A stretch of 64,000 bases of DNA from SHVO01 sp964576515 (GTDB lineage Bacteria; Pseudomonadota; Alphaproteobacteria; Rhodospirillales; Rhodospirillaceae). Numbering within the stretch: the first letter of the stretch is position 1; every line of letters starts with the position of its first letter. Below are positions 8,785 to 17,217 of the stretch, in pieces. Where the stretch lies: NCBI GenBank assembly GCA_964576515.1, contig CAZNUW010000011.1:74991-138990 (forward strand), in the 5' to 3' direction. The translations under genes and the position numbers were made by a program. The notes under the pieces were generated by a model. It was not told the DNA's origin. It saw only the letters and a program-made list of their open reading frames with translations, and made no database searches.

Positions 8785-10212
8785 ATGACGCGTTTCCTTT
8801 GGTTCATTCTCCTCGTTGCCGTGGCGGACATCCCCTCCGGACCCGCCGCCGCCCAAGCCCAAAAGGCGACCGATCCTCCTGTCTTCCTGTCCGGCGGGAC
8901 CCTGGTCGATGTGATCCGGGGCGAAGTGTACCCGGATGTGGGAGTTCTCGCCGAAGACGGGAAAATCACCGGGCTATTTTTCGACTTTCCGTATAATGCG
9001 GCCAGAATCCCGGCCAACGCCGTGCGGGTGGACGTGCGCGGCAAATACCTGATGCCGGGCCTCATGGATCTTCACGCCCACGCCATGTCGACCTACAAGG
9101 GCGTCGCGGTCGACCTGCCCCACTTCTTCAAGATGTTCCTCGTGGGCGGCGTCACCACCATCCGCGCGATGGGCTCGGCCGAGGACAACCTCGTGCGCAT
9201 CAAGCATGAGATCGATATGGGCCGCGTCGCGGGGCCGAATATCGTCATCGGATCGGCGCCCGCCTTTGAACAGGCCCCGGGGTTCCCCCGCGTCGAGCGG
9301 ACCGCGATGGTGAACACCGCCACCGAAGCCCGCGCGCTCACCCGCGATCACATCTTCAAAGGCGCCGATTGGGTGAAGTTCTACAACTACGGCGACCGCG
9401 AGATCGTCGGGGCCGTCGTCGACGAAGCTCATAAACACGGCGCCAAGGTGTTCGGCCATTTCACCATGCTGGGGGCCGATGACGCCGCGCGCGCCGGCGT
9501 CGACAGCCTGGAGCATACCGTCTCGCTGATTCAGAAGTCTCTCGACTACGACGACAGCATCGCCATGACGGATATCGGCTACTACCGCTACTTCGTCCTC
9601 TGGAACAAGCTCGACCAGAAGAAGCTCGACGAAACTTTCAAAACGATGATTGCGCACAAGACCGCTCTCGTCCCGACTCTGGCCATCCAATACGTCGGCG
9701 CCGATCAGGACCACCTCACGAATATCAGCCGCGAATGGTTCGACCTTTATCAGAAGGATTTATTCGCAGCCTATGAGAAGGATCCCCTGCGCGTGCCGGC
9801 CGTCTACAACTTCAAGGCCTATGGCGAGCAATGGAAAGCGAGCATCCTCGCGCAAGCCCGCCAGGTCGCGCGCTTCGTGAAGATGGGCGGCAAGGTCGGC
9901 ATGGGCTCGGACCTTAGTCCCGCCCCGCCGTTGGTGCCGGGCTTGAGCATTCGTCAGGAACTTGAGCTTTATGTGCAAGGCGGCATGACGCCGCTGGAAG
10001 CCTTGCGGTCCGCGACCATCGTTTCGGCTGAGATCCTCGGTTGGCAGGAGCGCTTCGGATCGCTCGAAGTCGGCAAACAGGCCGATGTCGTTGTCTTGAA
10101 CGCCAATCCCCTCGCCGATATCAAAGCCGTCGGCAACATCGACAGCGTGATGCAGTCGGGCCGCGTCTATCGGATCGACGCCCTGACGGCGGAGCTGAGG
10201 AGCGCACCGTAG
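8785..10212 (+). CDS. secreted amidohydrolase (imidazolonepropionase/prolidase-like)
   Basis: 475 residues with an N-terminal signal peptide (cleavage near AAAQA). The metal-dependent amidohydrolase signature HAHA (His97, His99) is present, with VKFY carrying the candidate carboxylated lysine, further His in FGHFT and LEHTV, and the catalytic Asp in GMGSDL. The secreted subgroup includes Xaa-Pro dipeptidases and other broad amide or ester hydrolases; the substrate cannot be told. It is divergent from the MBL-fold lipoprotein across 161 bp, suggesting a joint scavenging role. Confidence 0.88.
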   Translation: MTRFLWFILLVAVADIPSGPAAAQAQKATDPPVFLSGGTLVDVIRGEVYPDVGVLAEDGKITGLFFDFPYNAARIPANAVRVDVRGKYLMPGLMDLHAHAMSTYKGVAVDLPHFFKMFLVGGVTTIRAMGSAEDNLVRIKHEIDMGRVAGPNIVIGSAPAFEQAPGFPRVERTAMVNTATEARALTRDHIFKGADWVKFYNYGDREIVGAVVDEAHKHGAKVFGHFTMLGADDAARAGVDSLEHTVSLIQKSLDYDDSIAMTDIGYYRYFVLWNKLDQKKLDETFKTMIAHKTALVPTLAIQYVGADQDHLTNISREWFDLYQKDLFAAYEKDPLRVPAVYNFKAYGEQWKASILAQARQVARFVKMGGKVGMGSDLSPAPPLVPGLSIRQELELYVQGGMTPLEALRSATIVSAEILGWQERFGSLEVGKQADVVVLNANPLADIKAVGNIDSVMQSGRVYRIDALTAELRSAP

Positions 10213-10227
10213 CGCGGCCCGGTCGCC

Positions 10228-11007
10228 TCACCCGCGATCTGACGCCGGCGCACCTTTCACGGTCCGAAACTTCATCGCCCGCACGCCCTTGCGTAGCTGG
10301 GCGGCGCCGACATCCGGCGGCATCGAGACGCGCGGCTTGCGCAAACCCTTCACGTTGCCGGCCGCGACGATGGCGTTGCGCGCGCCACCCGGTTCGTCGA
10401 GGATCTTCACCGCCCAACCGCGCTGCGCGAAGCCTTGCGCGATCTTATCGGCCAGCCTGTCCTTGCGGTCGTGCAGGCACACGTTCACCAGCACCAACCC
10501 GCCGCGCATGACGCACTTTCGCGCCGCTTTATAAAAAGCGTCGCCCGTGAACTGATCCGGAATCGCTTCGCCGATGAAGGCGTCCAGGATCAATGCGCTG
10601 AACTTCGCGCGCGTTTTTTGCATGAAGCGCAGACCGTCCCCGGTATGACAGGCGATGTCCTCAGGCAGGTGGAAGTAGCGTTTCGCCAACCGGAACGCGG
10701 CGGGATCGATATCCACCAGCGTCATACCGCGGCCCGCGCGCGAAAGCATTGTCGCCAAGGTTCCGCCCGCGCAACCGATCATCAGCGTCTTGCGCGCCGG
10801 CTTCTGGAGCGCGAGGCCATGAAGCGCATGGATATAGATATCGAGACTGACGCCCTGCGCGTCCACCGTGCTCTGGTTTCCGCCCTTCTGATGATAACTG
10901 CGCGTTCCGTCCTTGCGGGCACGCACGGTGATGGGGCCGAACTTCGCCGGTTGCCGCAGCACCCATCCGGCATAAGCGTCAGCGGGTTCAGCAGGCGAGC
11001 GGCGCAT
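10228..11007 (-). CDS. spermidine synthase-like methyltransferase-fold protein
   Basis: 259 residues. The Rossmann motif IGCAGGTLATML is followed by VDIDPAAFRLAKRYF and a GDGLRFM segment, the layout of polyamine synthases (SpeE-like). The family also has many members without aminopropyltransferase activity, and no speD-type partner is present, so the function is open. I chose ATG 11007 (AGGA 7 nt upstream) over a GTG at 11028. It overlaps the end of the preceding lipoprotein gene by 20 nt, implying a common transcript. Confidence 0.75.
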   Translation of the reverse strand: MRRSPAEPADAYAGWVLRQPAKFGPITVRARKDGTRSYHQKGGNQSTVDAQGVSLDIYIHALHGLALQKPARKTLMIGCAGGTLATMLSRAGRGMTLVDIDPAAFRLAKRYFHLPEDIACHTGDGLRFMQKTRAKFSALILDAFIGEAIPDQFTGDAFYKAARKCVMRGGLVLVNVCLHDRKDRLADKIAQGFAQRGWAVKILDEPGGARNAIVAAGNVKGLRKPRVSMPPDVGAAQLRKGVRAMKFRTVKGAPASDRG

Positions 11008-11647
11008 AATCGTCCTGGGTATCAACACTCTTGGCTTCGATCCCGGCGATGTCCTTCAACCCATGTCCTTCGACGATGGCGCAGAGAGAGGCCTGGACAG
11101 CCTGCACGGTCGCGCCGCGCGGCAGGCGCACCTGGAAAACGCGGCGTTGCTCGCTTACGGAAACATCGCCGCGGAAGCCGCTGGAATACACCTGGTCCAG
11201 AATACCGTTGACCCGCGCATAGGCGCCGTCCCAGTCGGCCGCGGGCGGGCATGTCCCCGCCCCGCTCGCCTTCACGTTCTCAAGCGCATGGCGGTTATAA
11301 CTTTCGGCGAACGCGCGGGCGCGGGCCTTCAACGCGGCATGATCGTCCGACTGGACCGCCTCGGTGGTCTTGTCCATGACCTCGACCGGCACGTCGGCAT
11401 AACACATGCGCACGCCCAATTCGCCGATGCCGACGACCGCGCAGCCCAGGCTGCACACGCTCATGAAGCGGTGCTTCTTTTGAAGATTGTCCTGCGCGGC
11501 CCATTCGGCCGGGTCCGCATTGCGCACCCAGCCGAGTTCGCGGTCGAGCCACGCGCTTGCGTCTTCCCGCGCCTGATCGGCCGCCGGTTTCTGTTCATTG
11601 CACGCCGCGAGGGCGGCCAGACACGCGGCGGCGATCAGGAGTCTCAT
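10988..11647 (-). CDS. putative lipoprotein, unknown function
   Basis: 219 residues with a short signal peptide and lipobox (LAAC, Cys at about residue 16). The mature part has several Cys (SVCSLGC, MCYAD, GTCPPA, SLCAI, final Cys) that could form disulfides. No family recognised. Its start lies 1 nt after the metY stop, so it is translated from the same message. The link to methionine synthesis is positional only. Confidence 0.7.
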   Translation of the reverse strand: MRLLIAAACLAALAACNEQKPAADQAREDASAWLDRELGWVRNADPAEWAAQDNLQKKHRFMSVCSLGCAVVGIGELGVRMCYADVPVEVMDKTTEAVQSDDHAALKARARAFAESYNRHALENVKASGAGTCPPAADWDGAYARVNGILDQVYSSGFRGDVSVSEQRRVFQVRLPRGATVQAVQASLCAIVEGHGLKDIAGIEAKSVDTQDDYAPLAC

Positions 11648-11648
11648 C

Positions 11649-12941
11649 TCAGGCCTTATCAAGCGCCTGTGCGATATCCGCGATGATGTCGCCAGGATGT
11701 TCGATACCGGCGGCGAGGCGCACGTAACCGGGGGTCACGCCCGCCGCACGCTGGTCGGTTTCCGACAGTTGCGAATGGGTGGTGGACGCCGGATGGATCG
11801 CGAGCGAGCGCGCATCGCCGATGTTCGCCACGTGGTATAACAGCTTGAGCGCATCGATGAAACGTTTGCCTGCGTCCACGCCGCCTTTCAGTTCAAAGCC
11901 GACAAGCGCGCCGTACCCGCCTTTCAGATAAGCGTCCGCGCGGCGGCGCGCCTCGCCCGCCATCTGGCCGGGATAGATCACGCGCGTCACCTTGGCGTGT
12001 TTCGCGAGAAAAGCCGCGATCTCCGCCGCATTCTCGCAGTGGCGGCGCATGCGCAAGGGCGCGGTTTCGACGCCCTGGATGGTCTGAAACGCATTGAAGG
12101 GCGTTGTCGCGGCGCCGATGTCGCGCAGCAGCGTCACGCGCATCCGCAGGATGTAGGCGATGGGGCCCAAGGGCTTCACGGCCTGGGTCCAGATCGCGCC
12201 GTGATAACTCGGGTCCGGCGTATTCAGCAGTGGGAAACGTTCGGCATGGGTTTCCCAATCGAAATTCCCGCCGTCGATCACCACGCCGCCGATGGAGGTG
12301 CCGTGACCGCCCAGATATTTTGTCGTCGAGTACATGACGATCGCCGCACCGTGATCCAGCGGACGGCAGACCAAGGGCGCCGCGGTATTGTCGATGATGA
12401 GCGGCACGCCCAGCTTGCGGCCGATCTTCGCCACCTCGGCGATGGGGAAAACTTCCAGCTTGGGATTGGGCAGCGTCTCGGCGTAGTAGCACCGGGTCTT
12501 GGCGTCCGTCGCGCGGGCGAAGGCTTCCGGATCCGCGGGGTCGGCGAAGCGCGCCTCGATCCCCAGTTGCTTGAAGGTGTTCGCGAACAAATTCCACGTT
12601 CCGCCGTAAAGGTCGGTCGAGGTCACAAAATTATCGCCCGCGCTGCACAGGTTGAGGATGGCGAAGGTCGACGCCGCCTGCCCCGAGCCGAGCGCCAGGG
12701 CCGCGACGCCGCCTTCAAGCGCGGCCAACCGCTGCTCCAACACATCGTGCGTGGGGTTCATCAAGCGCGTATAGACGTTCCCCAACTCCTTCAATGCAAA
12801 CAGGTTCGCGGCATGGCTGGTGTCGCGGAATTGGTAGGATGTGGTCTGAAAGATCGGCACCGCGACCGCGCCGGTGGTGGGATCGGCGCGCCAACCGCCG
12901 TGCACGGCGATGGTGTCGGGATGAAGCGTGGGATTGCTCAA
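11649..12941 (-). CDS. metY: O-acetylhomoserine (thiol)-lyase, Cys/Met PLP-dependent family
   Basis: 430 residues, the usual length. The PLP-lysine motif is seen as YSTTKYLGGHG, with the family segments YTRLMNPT, ALGSGQAA and the substrate-side R near the C-terminus (SLAIHPASTTHSQL). The enzyme makes homocysteine or methionine from O-acetylhomoserine and sulfide or methanethiol in the cytoplasm. The long insertion typical of MetY rather than MetB is present (TSIGGVVIDGGNF). First gene of a three-gene leftward unit. Confidence 0.9.
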   Translation of the reverse strand: MSNPTLHPDTIAVHGGWRADPTTGAVAVPIFQTTSYQFRDTSHAANLFALKELGNVYTRLMNPTHDVLEQRLAALEGGVAALALGSGQAASTFAILNLCSAGDNFVTSTDLYGGTWNLFANTFKQLGIEARFADPADPEAFARATDAKTRCYYAETLPNPKLEVFPIAEVAKIGRKLGVPLIIDNTAAPLVCRPLDHGAAIVMYSTTKYLGGHGTSIGGVVIDGGNFDWETHAERFPLLNTPDPSYHGAIWTQAVKPLGPIAYILRMRVTLLRDIGAATTPFNAFQTIQGVETAPLRMRRHCENAAEIAAFLAKHAKVTRVIYPGQMAGEARRRADAYLKGGYGALVGFELKGGVDAGKRFIDALKLLYHVANIGDARSLAIHPASTTHSQLSETDQRAAGVTPGYVRLAAGIEHPGDIIADIAQALDKA

Positions 12942-13011
12942 GGGAGGCCTCCATGAATGGGAAGCCGGAGGATAGAAAGCGCCCTGGCGAGGTCAACTAC
13001 AACATTTTGAA

Positions 13012-13050
13012 TAAACAGATACGGCCGCCGCATAGTAATGCGGCGGCCGT
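13012..13050 (-). terminator. hairpin after the outer-membrane barrel gene
   Basis: Perfect 13-bp inverted repeat (13021-13033 with 13038-13050) with a 4-nt loop, lying 74 nt after the barrel gene stop. On the minus strand it is followed by a weak T-rich tract (ATCTGTTTATT), so termination is probable but not textbook. Confidence 0.6.
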
Positions 13051-13123
13051 ACCACCTCACTTCCGGAGGATATTCTTCTGCGTACGTACTAGTGCAGAGA
13101 ATACAACCGGTTAACGCCCCAAA

Positions 13124-13720
13124 CTAAAACGCGAGGCGCAGTGCGGTCTTGAAGGTCCAACCCGTGAAGTCGGAGCCGTTGGTGTCGATCCAGGAGTAGC
13201 GGACGCCCGGAACGATCGCGAGATTCTGCGTGACCGGGATGGAAACGCCGGCTTCGCCGAACATCGAGAAGTCGGTGTTACGGTCGCCCGGGATCACCGC
13301 CGGACCGGCCGAGGCCGGATCGATGTCCGTGCGCGTCAGGCCGAGACCGCCGCCGAGGTACGGCGAGAAACCGCCCATGGCGAAGTCATAGTAACCGGCG
13401 GCATGCAGCGACAGTTGATCGACGTCGCCGCCGCCGATACCCGTGGTGGTGGTCGCCGTGCTGTAGTTCTTGAGACCCGTATCGTTGAAGCCGAGTTCGA
13501 GTTCGGTACGCACGCCGTTGCCGAAGTTATAACCCAGCGCGGTCTGGATCGCGTAGCCGGTGTCGAATTTGAAACGGCCGTTGGTCGCGCCAACCGACCC
13601 TTCCATCTTCTCCGGCACGAGAACGCCGGCGCCGACGGAACCATAGAAGTTCTGCGCTTGAGCCTGTGACGCCGCGATCATAGCGAACGCGGCAACCGCA
13701 CCGATTTTTACCAACTTCAT
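13124..13720 (-). CDS. outer-membrane beta-barrel (opacity/OmpW-like porin family)
   Basis: 198 residues with a clear signal peptide cut near AQAQ/N. The mature part alternates in beta-barrel fashion (YGSVGAGVLV, IQTALGYNFGNG, YYDFAMGGFSPYLGGG, VPGVRYSWID) and ends in Phe (LRLAF), the Bam recognition signature. About eight strands fit an OmpA/OmpW-like small barrel. Start at 13720 is supported by AGGAAAG upstream; longer frames reach 13873 without signal-peptide logic. Monocistronic. Confidence 0.85.
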   Translation of the reverse strand: MKLVKIGAVAAFAMIAASQAQAQNFYGSVGAGVLVPEKMEGSVGATNGRFKFDTGYAIQTALGYNFGNGVRTELELGFNDTGLKNYSTATTTTGIGGGDVDQLSLHAAGYYDFAMGGFSPYLGGGLGLTRTDIDPASAGPAVIPGDRNTDFSMFGEAGVSIPVTQNLAIVPGVRYSWIDTNGSDFTGWTFKTALRLAF

Positions 13721-14056
13721 GAGTTTGCACTTTCCTTTTTGTTTTTTGATCCCAGCCGCGAGTGATCCCGCGTCGAGGGAGGCGCAACCTAGTGTCGGTT
13801 TGAGGCATGTCCAGGGCAGCGTGCGCACATTCTTGGAATTCGTGGAGAGCGTTGCAGCGGCGACACGCTTCATCGCACTTTGCGCAAGGATGCTATGCGA
13901 ATTTGTCCGAGCGAAAACACAACATGCTCATTGCGTACACAGTTCGCCAAGATTTCGCCATGAATGACAACGCGTGCTTACACATGAAGCACCGCGCGCG
14001 TGCGAATCTTTTTTTGAGATCGCGCGCATACAAGAATCATATGAGTGAATCGTGCG
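13721..14056. other. intergenic gap with no gene seen
   Basis: 336 bp between the barrel gene and the SDR gene. It must hold the promoter of the barrel gene on the minus strand, but no convincing -35/-10 pair was found. It is less GC-rich than the neighbours in its right half. No ORF with start signals and no RNA fold was recognised. Confidence 0.5.
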
Positions 14057-14848
14057 CTATTGCGCGAGAAACCCGCCGTCGACGGCCAGGATGTGCCCCG
14101 TCACCATGCTGGACGCGGCGCTCGCAAGAAAAACCGCCGCGCCCGCGATCTCTTCCGGTTCCGCAAGACGGCCCATCGGCGTCATGTCCGCGATGCGGTG
14201 CAGCAGCTCCGGCTGCGCGCGCAACCCGTCGATGAACGGTGTGTTCACCCACGTCGGCGCGATAGCGTTGACGCGAATGCCGTCTTTCGCCCACTCGACC
14301 GCCAGCGCGCGGGTCATATTCACCACGCCGCCCTTGCTCGTCTGATACGAGATATTGGGATAGAGGCCGCCGCCGGACGATCCCATGATGGACGCGATAT
14401 TGATGATGCTGCCGCCGCGTCCGCCCGGCATCATGGCCCGCGCCGATTCCCGGGCCATGAGGAACGTCCCGGTCAGGTTCACCGCGATCACCTGGTCCCA
14501 GGCCTCTAAGGGCAGCGTCACCGAAGGTTGGCGGATCGCGACACCCGCGCTATTCACAAGGATATCCAGGCCGCCAAATTCGTTCACCGTGGCGGCCACC
14601 GCACGCACGACATCGTCTTCCCGGCTGACGTCGGCGGCGACGGCAAAACTCTGTTGACCGAGCGCTACAATCTCACGCGCGACGCCGACCGCTTTCATCT
14701 CGTCGCGGTCCAGCACCGCGACCCAGGCGCCCGCATGCGCGAACGCCAGCGCGATGGCGCGGCCGATCCCGCTTCCGCCCCCGGTCACAAGGGCGACTTT
14801 GCCGTCCAGGCGGAACGACACGAGATCCTTCAGGTTTGCGCGATCCAT
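14057..14848 (-). CDS. short-chain dehydrogenase/reductase
   Basis: 263 residues, classical SDR. It has the cofactor motif TGGGSGIGRA near residues 20-29, NSAG (SDR NAG motif variant), and the catalytic Ser/Tyr/Lys set with YQTSK. The end motif VTGHILAVDGG is typical. An Asp in VLDRDE after beta-2 suggests NAD(H) preference. The substrate cannot be inferred. Start at 14848 has GAAGG upstream; longer starts exist at 14866 and 14878. Confidence 0.88.
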   Translation of the reverse strand: MDRANLKDLVSFRLDGKVALVTGGGSGIGRAIALAFAHAGAWVAVLDRDEMKAVGVAREIVALGQQSFAVAADVSREDDVVRAVAATVNEFGGLDILVNSAGVAIRQPSVTLPLEAWDQVIAVNLTGTFLMARESARAMMPGGRGGSIINIASIMGSSGGGLYPNISYQTSKGGVVNMTRALAVEWAKDGIRVNAIAPTWVNTPFIDGLRAQPELLHRIADMTPMGRLAEPEEIAGAAVFLASAASSMVTGHILAVDGGFLAQ

Positions 14849-14908
14849 CGGCAAGCCTTCGCCCATGCGCGGGCACAAGGCAAGCTAATCCTGAAAAGAG
14901 AAAAATTC

Positions 14909-15934
14909 TTAGGCCGGCGCTTTGACCTGAGGCTGCGCTTTTTTCAAAAGGCTGCGGCCCGAGCTGTGCCGCGTCGCGAGGAACCGGTACGTCATGCGCA
15001 CTGTTTCCAGATAACGAATTGCCGTCTCCGGCGTGCAGTTGCGCCACTCCACGACGACGTCGCGCCAGATCAGCGTCAGTTGATGCAGTTTGTCGCGCCC
15101 CTCGCGGATCGCCCGCACCTTGTCCGAGATGCTCGTCAGCGCCGTGACCACGTCCCCGGTCAACCCGTCCAACTGCGTAAAGATATCGCGGTATTCCTGC
15201 GAGCACGGCATGAACAGCCCGCGCATCTGCCCGATCTCGCCTTTCAGGCGGCGATCTCCGTCGTAGGCCTTCCCCACCCACTGAATCTTTTTCAGGATGG
15301 CCCCGACCTGCAGGAACCATTCGCGCAAAGCTTCGATATAGGCGAGTTCGCGCGCGAAGGTGACCAGCTTCTCCAGCACATAGGCATGGTCATCCTCGGC
15401 GCGGCCCATGGCCTTCGCCGCCGCACGGAACGCCTGGCGCAGCTTCGCCTTATTCTCTTCTTTCTCCAGATAGGCCGCGATCTCGCGTGTGTCCTTCAGC
15501 TTCACTTCCGTGGGATCGACGGAGGCCAACAACTGAAGCTCCAACTTTTTGCGGGCGATTTCGGTATGACGCGGATCGATCATCCACGACGCACGGCCGG
15601 TCAGGATTTCGTTCGGCACGTTGTCGCCGGGGCGGATCTCCGCCACATACTTCAAGCTGCGCACCGCCAGATCGATCATGCGGTCATCGGGACCGCCGTA
15701 AGGGATATTGAACTGGCGCTTCATCGCCTGGATGGCGAGCAATCCCTTGGTATCACCCAAGTCCACGGCGAACATGGGTGTCCGCTCGGCCCCCGCCCCG
15801 ACAAACCGCGCGCCGGGCGTCTTGAACAGGATATGGGTGAACGTAAACGTCGTGGTCTCGCCGTCGCCCAAGGCGGGCGGCGCGTTTTCACCTGATGAGA
15901 CGGTTTCCGTCCCGGAATCGGGAGGCGCAGTCAT
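14909..15934 (-). CDS. conserved-looking hypothetical protein, helical
   Basis: 341 residues, no signal peptide or membrane helix. The first ~30 residues are low complexity; the remainder is largely helical with many charged residues. I do not recognise a domain. The start at 15934 is a guess from coding character, since no strong ribosome site is visible and the frame stays open upstream to 16108. It precedes the SDR gene on the same strand with 60 nt between. Confidence 0.6.
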   Translation of the reverse strand: MTAPPDSGTETVSSGENAPPALGDGETTTFTFTHILFKTPGARFVGAGAERTPMFAVDLGDTKGLLAIQAMKRQFNIPYGGPDDRMIDLAVRSLKYVAEIRPGDNVPNEILTGRASWMIDPRHTEIARKKLELQLLASVDPTEVKLKDTREIAAYLEKEENKAKLRQAFRAAAKAMGRAEDDHAYVLEKLVTFARELAYIEALREWFLQVGAILKKIQWVGKAYDGDRRLKGEIGQMRGLFMPCSQEYRDIFTQLDGLTGDVVTALTSISDKVRAIREGRDKLHQLTLIWRDVVVEWRNCTPETAIRYLETVRMTYRFLATRHSSGRSLLKKAQPQVKAPA

Positions 15935-16074
15935 CTCATGCGATACCAAATATCTAAACCCCTGATGGCGTCCGGTCCCGCCGGACCTGGACCGCCTTGT
16001 CGATATTGATAGTCGTCGGCTTGGTAGCGCGTCGACCTTATTTTGAGTCGCACGAAGGTAACGCGGTGCGGCAT

Positions 16075-16096
16075 AAAAAATGCCCGTAATACGGGC
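16075..16096 (-). terminator. short hairpin with T-run, possible tetR terminator
   Basis: GCCCG/CGGGC stem (16082-16086 with 16092-16096) followed on the minus strand by six T. It is 160 bp after the tetR stop. The remaining gap (15935-16258) shows no gene; it has one consensus DnaA-box-like 9-mer at 16135-16143. Confidence 0.5.
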
Positions 16097-16258
16097 GTCC
16101 ACACACAATCGTCACAGACGTTCGACGAGAAAAGTTATCCACAGGCGGTGCGCAAACCCGCCTGTTTCTGCGAATCGGATGCAGCGCCGCGTTTAACGGG
16201 ATTTCCGGATTTAGCCGGGCTGAACCTTCCGCGGGCCGTGATCGGCCGAGGACCGCGC

Positions 16259-16897
16259 TCACTTTCGCTTCTGCGACCCTTGCAAGCCGCTGAGCATTTT
16301 ATGCGTCGTGATCAACGCATCCAGCATCGCATAGATGCGCTCGGCCGGGTTTGCTTGGCAAACACTCTGATTGCAGATGCGCGCGCCTTCCATCGTCATG
16401 AACAACGCGTCGCCAAGCTGCTCCGGCTCGGCGAACCCCGCGTCCTTGGCCAACGCGATCAGCGCGTCGCGGTGGGAACGTTTGCTCGCCTCGATCACGC
16501 GGCGCGCCGGATGATCCGCCTGCGGCAGTTCGACCGCCGCATTGGCCATGAAACAGCCGCGCTCTTCGCCGGTCATGCATTCCGCGATTTCACGGCACCA
16601 ATTGCGCAAGGCGCCTAAGGGATCGCCGGGATACGCGTCGACATTCGCCTTCCACTCGTCTTCCCATTCGCGCGCGCATTCACGCGCGCACTCGGCCACC
16701 AACTCGTCCTTCGATTTGAAATGACGATAGAGCGTCATCTTGTTCGACGACGCCGCCTCGGCGATTTGGTCGACGCTCACGACATGGATGCCGTGTTTAT
16801 AAAAAAGGTCATGCGCGGCGGCGAGAATGCGTTCGCGCGGGGGCGGCTCCTTAGCGACGGGGCCATTCACATTTTTTTCGGCGGTTAGACTGGTCAT
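16259..16897 (-). CDS. TetR/AcrR family repressor of the RND efflux operon
   Basis: 212 residues. An N-terminal helix-turn-helix is seen at about residues 20-65 (ILAAAHDLFYKHG, SVDQIAEAA, MTLYRHFKSKDELV), typical of TetR proteins; the C-terminal ligand-binding part is variable. It is divergent from the efflux operon, with inverted-repeat operators between them, so it most likely represses both promoters until an inducer binds. AAGGA lies just before the ATG at 16897. Confidence 0.9.
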   Translation of the reverse strand: MTSLTAEKNVNGPVAKEPPPRERILAAAHDLFYKHGIHVVSVDQIAEAASSNKMTLYRHFKSKDELVAECARECAREWEDEWKANVDAYPGDPLGALRNWCREIAECMTGEERGCFMANAAVELPQADHPARRVIEASKRSHRDALIALAKDAGFAEPEQLGDALFMTMEGARICNQSVCQANPAERIYAMLDALITTHKMLSGLQGSQKRK

Positions 16898-16900
16898 GTC

Positions 16901-16953
16901 CTTGAAATGTTACTTACTAGTCAGTATTTCAAGCCACGTTACTTACTAGTAAC
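16901..16953. promoter_or_regulatory. tandem TetR-type operators in the tetR-efflux intergenic region
   Basis: Two copies of GTTACTTACTAGT start 29 bp apart (16909 and 16938). The second is a perfect dyad, GTTACT-TACT-AGTAAC (16938-16953); the first is imperfect. The first also lies inside a larger palindrome with arms CTTGAAAT (16901-16908) and ATTTCAAG (16926-16933), whose TTGAAA boxes could serve as -35 elements in either direction. The site touches the tetR ribosome-binding region, fitting autorepression. Confidence 0.75.
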
Positions 16954-17108
16954 ACCGTTTTCCGGGGTCACCAAGAAAATTGTACGCCGTCACGCCGATC
17001 ACCTCCACCCAGTGTCGCAGATGAGCCTTATGGCAATGATTTTAAAAACGTTTCTTCCCCCGATCAAGGTCCGGGCGGCGGTGGTCCCCCCACCACCCGC
17101 CGCCCCGC

Positions 17109-17132
17109 CATGCCGGCCGTAAGTCCGGCATG
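17109..17132. repeat. REP-like hairpin in the efflux leader
   Basis: CATGCCGG (17109-17116) and CCGGCATG (17125-17132) form an 8-bp stem around an 8-nt loop. Similar CCGGCATGACGG hairpins are common intergenic repeats in GC-rich alphaproteobacteria (recollection). No T-run follows. The rest of the gap 16954-17217 shows nothing else. Confidence 0.4.
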
Positions 17133-17217
17133 ACGGCGGGTTCCCGAGTCCTCCCCCAAGCCCCTTCGGGAACCCGCCCCCCTCTTATTCAGTCCTCATT
17201 CCATCGGAGTCCTCCCA

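Noticed and set aside
12942..13020. SAM riboswitch upstream of metY
   Set aside because: Alphaproteobacterial metY/metA genes often have a SAM-II leader, but the short leader here does not show the conserved loops.
15935..16108. Upstream in-frame extension of the hypothetical gene, and a tRNA-like look of this stretch
   Set aside because: The translated extension resembles peptides often produced by wrongly translated structural RNA genes, but no acceptor stem, anticodon arm or T-loop could be folded, so I call neither a longer protein nor a tRNA.
16135..16143. A consensus DnaA box (TTATCCACA)
   Set aside because: Only one copy was seen, with no AT-rich unwinding region, dnaA or dnaN nearby; a replication origin is not supported.
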